IMG/VR virus record: IMGVR_UViG_3300030085_001951
Location: 475 to 25,034 of that record
From: a virus
DNA: 24,560 nt
Strand: one strand, 5' to 3'
Made by a program: the position numbers and the translations under genes. Positions 5,064-11,391 of the stretch are shown here, one piece after another. Every line of letters begins with the position of its first letter. Position 1 is the stretch's first letter. The notes beneath the pieces are model-generated. The model made no database searches. It saw only the letters and a program-made list of their open reading frames with translations, and was not told where the DNA came from.

Positions 5064-5432
5064 TCAGAAGCTGTACTTCATGCCAACCTTTGACCCAACT
5101 GACAGCTCATCACCAGTGATGCCGCTCAGCTCGCCATAAATGGAAGCTTTCTCGCTGACAGCAACAGAACCGCCGAACTTGCCTGCAAATTCAATTTCGT
5201 TCTCAGCGCCGTTAGGCATCACAACGGCAGGACCACCCTGGATATAGAAGGAATAAGCGCCTTCAGACAGCTCATAACCTACGTCCAGCGTAAGAACTCC
5301 GCCGTTGTAGCTGTCGCCATAGCTTGACCCATTAAATTCTGGGTTCACATAGATGTTGCCTTCTGCGAGAGCAGGAGATGCCAGCGCAGCTGCTGAAACG
5401 GCGACACCACTCGCAATGAGAGTTTTGATCAT
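5064..5432 (-). CDS. Small outer-membrane beta-barrel protein
   Basis: 122 aa. The signal peptide covers residues 1-23 (hydrophobic core, SPALA before E24). The mature protein, about 99 residues, alternates polar and hydrophobic residues in strands (NIYVNPEF, VLTLDVGYEL, YSFYIQGG, FAGKFGGSVAV, ASIYGELSG, KVGMKYSF). It ends in Phe preceded by alternating hydrophobics, the C-terminal signal recognised by the outer-membrane assembly machinery. It is acidic and cysteine-free, like small 8-strand barrels. It is the last gene of the tail operon, 11 nt after the 41-aa gene, and is followed by a strong terminator. The position next to fibre genes recalls lambda lom, whose product is an Ail/OmpX-like outer-membrane barrel, but I see no direct sequence match to Lom. 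It could mask receptors or alter the envelope of infected cells. Confidence 0.85.
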   Translation of the reverse strand: MIKTLIASGVAVSAAALASPALAEGNIYVNPEFNGSSYGDSYNGGVLTLDVGYELSEGAYSFYIQGGPAVVMPNGAENEIEFAGKFGGSVAVSEKASIYGELSGITGDELSVGSKVGMKYSF

Positions 5433-5443
5433 TGGAAAGAGGA

Positions 5444-5569
5444 TTAACGTTTTCCCTGTCCACGATACTTCTTTCGTCCATGGGACGGTTTCGAATGTGA
5501 TCCATTCCCTTGACGTGTCTTTTTCGGCTTGCTAGGGACGAAACTTTGCCCGCTAATTGGTTTCGCCAT
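5444..5569 (-). CDS. Very small basic protein, 41 aa
   Basis: ATG at 5569, TAA at 5444-5446. The product has 13 Lys/Arg in 41 residues, with segments SKPKKTRQGNGSHSKPSHG and RKKYRGQGKR. No hydrophobic core is visible, so it is probably disordered until bound to nucleic acid. I recall the KKTRQG...RKKYRGQGK pattern as a short protein common in marine T4-like and other cyanophages, which argues the frame is real. The start ATG overlaps the stop of the 64-aa gene by one base (TGATG). The gene fills the space before the beta-barrel gene. RNA, DNA or protein binding is an inference from composition; no function is known to me. Confidence 0.82.
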   Translation of the reverse strand: MAKPISGQSFVPSKPKKTRQGNGSHSKPSHGRKKYRGQGKR

Positions 5570-5763
5570 CAGATCCCGTCAGTCGAATTTAGAGTCTGAT
5601 ATTTAAGAGCCAGCCCAGTAAACAAGCCGCGTTGGGGGTGGCTGATCTGGTCGCGGCCATCCAAGAAATACAGCTCTTCAAGCCATAGCGTTCTAGCCGC
5701 CATTGCTTGCACGTCTTCCGCTCCAGGCTTAGCCGCGATCATCGGATCAGGTCTCTTCATCAT
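5569..5763 (-). CDS. Small conserved phage protein, 64 aa
   Basis: The frame is open further upstream (to 5913), but that part is antiparallel noise inside the previous gene. The plausible start is ATG 5763 (MMKRPDPMIAAKPG), within the 3' end of the fibre-assembly-like gene, or the ATG at 5742 (MIAAKPG), which has AAGAG upstream. The C-terminal part (TLWLEELYFLDGRDQISHPQ, then RGLFTGLALKY) matches a small protein I recall from marine cyanophages near tail-fibre genes. The protein is soluble and mostly helical. Its stop shares a base with the next start (TGATG). Function unknown. Confidence 0.78.
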   Translation of the reverse strand: MMKRPDPMIAAKPGAEDVQAMAARTLWLEELYFLDGRDQISHPQRGLFTGLALKYQTLNSTDGI

Positions 5764-6295
5764 CTGCTGGGGCATTGTCAGGATCAGCCGTCCACACGTT
5801 ATAGCTGCTGCCTTCGATGTATTCCTGCAAAGCTTGGACTCTGCCAAAATCTGCAAAAGGCGACGTGTCACCAACACTTGCAGTCTCTTCAATCTTGGCC
5901 ACCATCGCAGCACACTCAGTCCTGATCGTGGAACGCCAAGTGCTCCAAGGTGATGCGTTGTAAGCAGTCTTGGCTGCAGAGAAGCTGCTGTTCTCGTCCT
6001 GCAGCTTGGGCCACAGATAATCAGACGGCTGCAACAGCTTGTATGCAGTGTCCTTGGTCTGAGCGATCCAGTTCGCCTTGAGATCGGTGTAGGTCTTCGG
6101 AATCAGGTTGCCACCAGCGTCATAGCCCCAATAGAACTTCTGGTTCCAAGTAGGGCTGTTATCGACCCAGACAATGCCAAGCTCTGCACGATCTTGTGCA
6201 GTGCTCAACCGCAACCAGTTGGCAGGGTACTGAACACCATCGTGCTCCCAAGGCACATCAAGCTGCAGTGTGCGGTCGCCAAGTTGATAGGGCAT
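5747..6295 (-). CDS. Tail-fibre assembly/chaperone-like protein
   Basis: 182 aa, Trp- and Asp-rich. The N-terminus (YQLGDRTLQLDVPWEHDGVQ, then YPANWLRL) carries the alternating L-G-D and W-L pattern seen in phage tail-fibre assembly proteins. A helical region (residues 100-150, TAYNASPWSTWRSTIRTECA) and an acidic end (ADPDNAPADDEET) follow. It lies directly after the 1690-aa adhesin, the usual place for a fibre chaperone, with a 23-nt gap and no strong Shine-Dalgarno. The 64-aa gene starts inside its last codons. The chaperone role is inferred from position and pattern; a small structural protein of the fibre base is the alternative. Confidence 0.7.
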   Translation of the reverse strand: MPYQLGDRTLQLDVPWEHDGVQYPANWLRLSTAQDRAELGIVWVDNSPTWNQKFYWGYDAGGNLIPKTYTDLKANWIAQTKDTAYKLLQPSDYLWPKLQDENSSFSAAKTAYNASPWSTWRSTIRTECAAMVAKIEETASVGDTSPFADFGRVQALQEYIEGSSYNVWTADPDNAPADDEET

Positions 6296-6318
6296 GGATC
6301 TGGGGCGATAAGTCGATG

Positions 6319-9300
6319 TTACCGCGCACGGGCGGTTTTGAAGGGATGCTCACAGAATGCTGCCCAAATGTATGTAGCGCCTGAATCGTTAGAAGTGCCG
6401 CCTGTAGAACGCAACTTAAATCCATTGCTTGTGAAATCTACAAGTGTTTGGCTTGCAAAACCTATGTACGATGAATTGTTTTCTTCGTAGCTGTGGTTAG
6501 GCGCTAATTTTGCTGTCTCCCCGTCATTGAACGTATCGCGAGCAGAGTCGATAATAATCCAGTTACCAATAGCAGAACTGCATTTGAACAGCAAAAACCT
6601 TGGCCTAAACCCGGTGTAAACAAACGGACCATCAGATGAACCGTTGCCGGTGTACGAACCAAACGCGCTATAGCCTGCGACCGGTGCAAAACAGTAGGCA
6701 ACATAATCATATGGATTGTTGACTCTGTTTGAGTTCTCTTTTAAGTAAACAACACTGCTTGAAGGGTGCTGGCTGTCAAACATGCTGGTTGACTCCTTTG
6801 CATTTGTATCATCAAGCCTGTAGGTTGCACCAGCCCCGCCTCCTTTGTGATACACAGCCCAGTTTGTTGAACTATCGCGGTTTTTGATGATTACAAACTC
6901 AGGAGCAGCGTTAAGTCCGTGCCCAAAGCTTTCAGTAGAGCCATCGCCAATTCCCGTGTAAGAACAAATCGAGAACCCAGCAGACGCATTGGCGCGGACA
7001 TTAGCAGTGATGCTGCCGTCAGTGTTGCTAACCGTTGACGCTCCAGCGTCCCATGCCCAGCCAACAAACGTATCGTTGTTTTCATTAACAGCCTGTTCGT
7101 TGCCAAGATCAAATCCGTCGCTGTTGAAAGCAGTCAAAGATTGAGAACTGTTTAATTCAGTAGTGGTGCTGTTGGACTGAAGACGTTTTGCGGCTCCGCG
7201 CACAGTATCAACCCAATAATGCACATAAGCGCCAGATCTGCTCTTTATCCAAGCGAGATCAGGGCTGAATCCATAGCCTGTAATACTTCTAGACGAGCCA
7301 GTGCCAGTCCACAACTTCGCATCAAACGCCGTCGAACCATCGGCAATTGTTGGGTCGGCAAGATTCTGCGTGCAGAGTGACTTGTGACCTGTTGGCGGCG
7401 TGTAAACAAATGGACGTTGGCCGAAGTTTGCAGACAAATCTGAAACTTGACGATTGTAAATTAAAGGAATATACGTTCCAGCAGGCAAGTTAGTCTTAGC
7501 GTTTCCTTGACTTGCTCCGTTTTTGTAAAAAGCGATTGTGTTGTTGTCAATGTCCAGCGCAATGCCAATTACATCTCCAGCAGATTGCCATGATGCACCG
7601 TAGCTAGACTCCGACCCATTAAATCTGAAGGCACCGTCGTCTCTGTAAATTGATTCTTCACTTGTCCCTTCTCTGTACCATCCAACTCCATTAGTAAAGT
7701 TTCCCGCGTCATGCTGGGTGACTTCGTAATACCACTTTCCGGAGGATGCGCCAAACGTTCCAGCTGTCTCTTGGTTATTTCCAGTAACGTCTAAATTGCC
7801 ATTGGTGATTGTTGGAGATGTTCCAGAACCGACAATGGCAGGCGCATGTAAAGGATTTAGCGTGCAATAGTTGCCACCGTTATTGCCGGACGATGCGTCG
7901 TAGTTTGTCGGCGTGTCGATCAGGCTGTCAACACCTGAACCATCAGGCGTTCCAGCAAACGCCATGTAGATGTATGTATAGCCAGACTGGTTTGTGCCAG
8001 TGTTTGTTGTCGTCAGCTTGAAACCATCGTCTAAAAATTCCACTGTATTGGTGGACGTGCCGCCGAGAGTAGATGAATCGTTTTCAGCAGCAGACAAATC
8101 CGACGCAAGTTTTTGCGTACCACCTCTGGTGGCGTCGATTATTTGCCAGTGACTGGAATGGCTTGAGCTTTTAATTAAAACAAAAGCGGTCTTAAACCCT
8201 GTTGTAATTGTCCTTGGGTTGGTTCCACCGCTGTAACTACCAAACTTGCTAAATCCGCTAATCTCGCTCCAGCAGTAATAAACCATGTCGCCACTGTTGT
8301 TTGCATTATTACCTGAAATAACGCTAAACGTAGAGGTGCCAATACTGTTATAGTAGTTTGACACAGTTTGTTTAGCAGCAGTAGTATTAAGCCTCATAAT
8401 TTCATCTCCGCCAAGGCTTGCGTGCATCACATTCCAGTCATAAGTAACTGTTCTGGATTTGCTAATTATTACGCTTGGGGTTGCATTTAATCCATGTCCG
8501 ATAGAAACGGCATTGTTGCTTGGGGAAGTGGAAACGATCGAAAACCCATATTCTTGATTTGCCTTGACAGTTGACTGAATGCTGCCGTCGAAGTTCGACG
8601 CTCCAGCAGTGCTGTTCGTATTGATCTGACCGCCCATCCCTGAGTGGTTTGCACAGCTGTAATACAGCGTTGCTACGCCAGTTCCAAGAACAAGTGTTGT
8701 CTTGGCTCCTGCGCTGCCAGGCGTTCCGGTGTGCGTTACGCCCGTGGTGTAGTCAGTCCCGTTAGCAGACGTTCCAAACCTAATCGGGTGGCCTGCGTTG
8801 CTGCTATCGGATTGGTCAAAGACGTAGGTGCTGCCTTCCTGCAGGTCGAGCGTTACAGCACTAGTGCCAAAATCGTCAAAGCGATACTTGTTTCCGCTGT
8901 CGCTAACAACCTTGACGGTGTAGGTCTTGTTGCTATTTGCCCCAGCGTTCCATGCCCAGGCCACATAGTTCTGGGAAGTGCCATTAACCCGACCACTGTC
9001 CCCAAGCGTGAAAGTATTGGCATCTGCAGCCGTTACACCGTTTGTATTTGTCTGCTCTGCACTTGTGCTATTTGACCGCATATTTTCAGTCAAGCCATTA
9101 ATGCTATTTGCTATGTAATGGCCTTCAGTTCCGCTAGAGCGTGACTTAATCCATACCAAATCAGGCTGGAACTTTAAAGGTGCGCCGGCGCCGTCAATAA
9201 GTACAGTGCCATTTATTTCAACTGCATTTAGGTAATCGTTGTTGTTACTCCCTTGCCCAGGCTGTCTGTTCCACTCAAAGCTGGTAAGTGTATTGTTGAT

Positions 9301-11391
9301 ATTGGAAAGCGCAGTAGAAGAAAAAGAGTACCAACCACCATTGCCAAAATCGTAGTTAGTCTCAATCGTTGTACCGTTCAGTTTAATCGTGCCACCCTGT
9401 CCATAGCTTTCTGAATAAAAACGCAAAGAAGTGACGTTGCTCTGAGAACCGCCAATTGGCGTAAATTTAATTCCATTGAATGTATACGCAGAGTTGCTTG
9501 TGCTGCCATTAAAAGCACGACCTGGATTAGTAACTGTCTCGCTTGAGCTAACGGCAGACAAAGTTTGAGTGCTATAAGCCGGCCCACCAATAACTTGCGC
9601 TCCACCGTTGCCGCTGTAAGTAACAACGTCAAAACCCGCCGCACCATCAGCGCCAGCAGTTGCAACAAGGTTGTTTACGTCGAAGTTATTGCCAGGCCGA
9701 TCCGCAAATGCTGCGTAGATGTAAGTTCCACCTGTGGCATTCATGCCAGAAGCAGTGCCATTAACGGTAAAACCGTTGGCAGTTATTGTAATGCTGTAGC
9801 TGCTCTCTTCATCATCTGGTAAATCAGCCCAAACAGTTTTGCCAGTCCCTCTTGCCGAGTCAAAAATAAACCAATTCCCGGTTGAATCTGTTCTCTTAAG
9901 CAGTACATAACGAGGCTTAAATCCAGTTGTGACAGCGTTGCCACTTGATCCTGAACCGCTATAGCTACCAAACTTGCTGAATCCGCTGACTTCGCTCCAG
10001 CAATAGGCCACGAAATTATAAGAGCCATCAAAGCTAGTTCCAAGCGTGAATACGCTATTTGTTGGACTTGTGCTGTCCCAAAGAGCCGTAGTAGTGCCTG
10101 CAGCCGCGCTTGTAAAATATAAATATCCTGTATTGCCCAACTCTTCACTGTAGATGTGCCAATTAGCCGAGACGTTTGAAAGCTTTACGAGCATAAGCTT
10201 GGGCGCAGTGTCCAGCCCATGGCCATAGGAACTCACGCCCGACGAGGGAGTTGTTCCAGTTACAATGCTGAACCCGTAATCAGTTGATGCCGATACTTGT
10301 GAAGTAAGCGAGCCGTCGGTATTAGATACTGCTGCTCCACCTGCTTTCCACGCCCAACCGACGTAAGTCACATTAGTGACGTTTGGGGCAGTGTTGCCTG
10401 TTCCCGCACCAAGCTTGAATCCGTCAGATGTAAATTCAGTTACGCCATCAGCGTTTGTAGTTTCAGCACCCGTTTGGTTTGCCTCAAGAGTTTTAGTGGC
10501 TCCTCTGACTACATCCTGCAGGTAATGGTCATAAGCTGCACTTCTTGCTTTAATCCAAACAAAATCAGGCTGGAATCCCAAACCGCTAATTGTTTGCGTG
10601 CTGCCGTTGCCAGTCCAAGTGACGACATCCATGCCGCCATCAGGGTTTGGACTTGGGGTGGCTACAGACTGGTCGTAACCAAGTGCTTCGTTGCTGCTGT
10701 TGTCAGAGAAGTTGAGCTTGAAACCATTGGTGCCATACGTTCCAGAAAACTCCTTCGGGTTCCAGTTGTTGTTATCGTCGAGTTCACCGAAGTCAGTCGC
10801 AGCAAGTGCTTGACCGTCAACAAAATGCACCTCGGTTAAGTAGCCGTTTAGAAAAGCGGTGTATGAGGTAGCAGCATTCTCTCCTACATAATGAAGTGCG
10901 CTGCTATTCATGTATAGCTGGTGATTTTGCGACGGATAACTTGCAGTCGCGAAACTTGTCTGTTGAGTGCCATTTATATAAATTTTTACTCTATTAGCAG
11001 CAGTGGATTGCGTTGTGTCTACTGCTATCACAACGTGATACCACGCTGATGGATCACGCAAGATTGCGTCTGTTTTAACTTGAAATACAACACTAGAACC
11101 ATTCCACTCAATTATCCTGAAATTGTTATCCCGAAAATCAATGGCTGTGTAGGGAGTTGAACCTGTGCTTGCGCTAAATATAATTTGCTGTATGCCTGCT
11201 ATTTTCGGCGCTTTTACCCAGCAGCTAAAAGTAAACGTCCTGCGGTTGCCTGCAGACGACGGAGTTCTGCTCAAATATGCACTATCAGCACTGTTAAACC
11301 GCAAGCTGCGATCTACCTGGAATGCAGCAGCAGGTCCCGCCGCTGCAGTTGTAGCCAGCAGCAGAGGTGTTGCACTTCCAGGAATACTCAT
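6319..11391 (-). CDS. Giant mosaic tail adhesin: LamG, cupredoxin, SPRY, repeats
   Basis: 1690 aa, the likely distal receptor-binding protein. Domain order: LamG/concanavalin-type sandwich (27-205); repeat module 1 (272-565); discoidin-like beta sandwich (600-735); repeat module 2 (740-1147) split by a cupredoxin-like domain (821-924); SPRY-like domain (1211-1335, SSGKWYYEVTQHD ... FYKNG); repeat module 3 (1374-1681). Each repeat has three parts recognisable by PD-(F/L)-x-W-I-K-x-R-S, G-H-G-L-(N/D)-x-(A/T)-P and TGF(K/R). The modules resemble a repeated domain of unknown function common in marine phage fibres. The start ATGA overlaps the end of the preceding fibre gene. Multiple carbohydrate- and protein-binding folds imply contact with several surface ligands. 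Cleavage or glycosidase residues are not visible. Confidence 0.9.
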   Translation of the reverse strand: MSIPGSATPLLLATTAAAGPAAAFQVDRSLRFNSADSAYLSRTPSSAGNRRTFTFSCWVKAPKIAGIQQIIFSASTGSTPYTAIDFRDNNFRIIEWNGSSVVFQVKTDAILRDPSAWYHVVIAVDTTQSTAANRVKIYINGTQQTSFATASYPSQNHQLYMNSSALHYVGENAATSYTAFLNGYLTEVHFVDGQALAATDFGELDDNNNWNPKEFSGTYGTNGFKLNFSDNSSNEALGYDQSVATPSPNPDGGMDVVTWTGNGSTQTISGLGFQPDFVWIKARSAAYDHYLQDVVRGATKTLEANQTGAETTNADGVTEFTSDGFKLGAGTGNTAPNVTNVTYVGWAWKAGGAAVSNTDGSLTSQVSASTDYGFSIVTGTTPSSGVSSYGHGLDTAPKLMLVKLSNVSANWHIYSEELGNTGYLYFTSAAAGTTTALWDSTSPTNSVFTLGTSFDGSYNFVAYCWSEVSGFSKFGSYSGSGSSGNAVTTGFKPRYVLLKRTDSTGNWFIFDSARGTGKTVWADLPDDEESSYSITITANGFTVNGTASGMNATGGTYIYAAFADRPGNNFDVNNLVATAGADGAAGFDVVTYSGNGGAQVIGGPAYSTQTLSAVSSSETVTNPGRAFNGSTSNSAYTFNGIKFTPIGGSQSNVTSLRFYSESYGQGGTIKLNGTTIETNYDFGNGGWYSFSSTALSNINNTLTSFEWNRQPGQGSNNNDYLNAVEINGTVLIDGAGAPLKFQPDLVWIKSRSSGTEGHYIANSINGLTENMRSNSTSAEQTNTNGVTAADANTFTLGDSGRVNGTSQNYVAWAWNAGANSNKTYTVKVVSDSGNKYRFDDFGTSAVTLDLQEGSTYVFDQSDSSNAGHPIRFGTSANGTDYTTGVTHTGTPGSAGAKTTLVLGTGVATLYYSCANHSGMGGQINTNSTAGASNFDGSIQSTVKANQEYGFSIVSTSPSNNAVSIGHGLNATPSVIISKSRTVTYDWNVMHASLGGDEIMRLNTTAAKQTVSNYYNSIGTSTFSVISGNNANNSGDMVYYCWSEISGFSKFGSYSGGTNPRTITTGFKTAFVLIKSSSHSSHWQIIDATRGGTQKLASDLSAAENDSSTLGGTSTNTVEFLDDGFKLTTTNTGTNQSGYTYIYMAFAGTPDGSGVDSLIDTPTNYDASSGNNGGNYCTLNPLHAPAIVGSGTSPTITNGNLDVTGNNQETAGTFGASSGKWYYEVTQHDAGNFTNGVGWYREGTSEESIYRDDGAFRFNGSESSYGASWQSAGDVIGIALDIDNNTIAFYKNGASQGNAKTNLPAGTYIPLIYNRQVSDLSANFGQRPFVYTPPTGHKSLCTQNLADPTIADGSTAFDAKLWTGTGSSRSITGYGFSPDLAWIKSRSGAYVHYWVDTVRGAAKRLQSNSTTTELNSSQSLTAFNSDGFDLGNEQAVNENNDTFVGWAWDAGASTVSNTDGSITANVRANASAGFSICSYTGIGDGSTESFGHGLNAAPEFVIIKNRDSSTNWAVYHKGGGAGATYRLDDTNAKESTSMFDSQHPSSSVVYLKENSNRVNNPYDYVAYCFAPVAGYSAFGSYTGNGSSDGPFVYTGFRPRFLLFKCSSAIGNWIIIDSARDTFNDGETAKLAPNHSYEENNSSYIGFASQTLVDFTSNGFKLRSTGGTSNDSGATYIWAAFCEHPFKTARAR
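6349..7272 (-). repeat. Adhesin repeat module 3
   Basis: Residues 1374-1681 of the adhesin: GFSPDLAWIKSRS ... FVGWAWDAG, then FGHGLNAAPEFVIIK ... VAYCFAPVAGYSAFGSYTG, then YTGFRPRFLLFK ... ATYIWAAFCEHP. Same order of sub-blocks as modules 1 and 2, the most diverged copy at DNA level. It ends the protein. Confidence 0.85.
7387..7761 (-). other. SPRY-like domain of the adhesin
   Basis: Residues 1211-1335. SSGKWYYEVTQHDAG, GVGWYR, GDVIGIALDIDNNTIAFYKNG and YIPLIYNRQ are the diagnostic SPRY strands (W-Y-E-V, G-D-x-I-G-x-x-x-D, x-F-Y-x-N-G). SPRY folds bind protein or glycan partners. It sits between repeat modules 2 and 3. Confidence 0.8.
8229..8278. repeat. 50-bp DNA repeat, copy 1
   Basis: About 43 of 50 bases match 9956-10005 by eye. 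Both encode Cys-Trp-Ser-Glu-(Ile/Val)-Ser-Gly-Phe-Ser-Lys-Phe-Gly-Ser-Tyr-Ser-Gly within repeat modules 2 and 1 of the adhesin. A potential site for recombination between modules. Confidence 0.8.
8620..8931 (-). other. Cupredoxin-like domain with type-1 copper ligand pattern
   Basis: Residues 821-924 of the adhesin. Beta strands YTVKVVSD and TYVFDQSD, then GHPIRFG with His868, and near the end YSCANHSGMGG with Cys913, His916 and Met919. Spacing C-x2-H-x2-M is that of amicyanin-type blue copper proteins, and a His about 45 residues before the Cys completes the four ligands. I recall similar segments in other marine phage fibres. Confidence 0.75.
9187..9594 (-). other. Discoidin-like beta-sandwich of the adhesin
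   Basis: Residues 600-735. NPGRAFNGSTSNSAY, FTPIGGSQSNVTSLRFYS and GTIKLNGTTI suggest an F5/8-type galactose-binding-like sandwich. It sits between repeat modules 1 and 2, entered through the same linker style (VVTYSGNGG) that precedes modules 1 and 3. The fold is a guess from pattern. Confidence 0.5.
9697..10578 (-). repeat. Adhesin repeat module 1
   Basis: Residues 272-565: GFQPDFVWIKARS ... YVGWAWKAG, then YGHGLDTAPKLMLVK ... CWSEVSGFSKFGSYSG, then TTGFKPRYVLLK ... TYIYAAFADRP. Uninterrupted copy that defines the three sub-blocks shared with modules 2 and 3. Confidence 0.85.
9956..10005. repeat. 50-bp DNA repeat, copy 2
   Basis: Matches 8229-8278 at about 43 of 50 positions by eye; encodes the same GFSKFGSYSG segment in module 1. 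Confidence 0.8.
10777..11313 (-). other. LamG/concanavalin-like N-terminal domain of the adhesin
   Basis: Residues 27-205: SLRFNSADSAYLSRTPS, TFTFSCWVKAP, AWYHVVIAVDTTQ, NRVKIYINGTQ and GYLTEVHFVDGQAL are the characteristic strands of LamG-like jelly rolls (L-x-F, F-T-x-S-x-W-V-K, W-Y-H-V, Y-x-N-G, E-V-x-F-x-D-G). A carbohydrate-binding role is typical of the fold. Confidence 0.8.

Larger units (their letters stand above)
7951..9174 (-). repeat. Adhesin repeat module 2, interrupted by cupredoxin domain
   Basis: Residues 740-1147. First sub-block FQPDLVWIKSRSS ... YVAWAWNAG ends at 818. The cupredoxin-like domain follows (821-924). Sub-blocks two (YGFSIVST, IGHGLNATP, CWSEISGFSKFGSYSG) and three (TTGFKTAFVLIK, YTYIYMAFAG) then resume. 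The order equals modules 1 and 3 apart from the insertion. Confidence 0.85.

Noticed and set aside
5764-5913. Upstream extension of the 64-aa gene's open frame
   Set aside because: It lies wholly inside the fibre-assembly-like gene in another frame, is Arg/Leu-rich shadow-like sequence, and the recognisable protein begins only at the ATG at 5763 or 5742.
7809-9822. Plus-strand open frames inside the adhesin gene (for example 8644-9075)
   Set aside because: They are antisense shadows of a long repeat-rich gene, with cysteine- and arginine-rich translations, no domain and no ribosome site.
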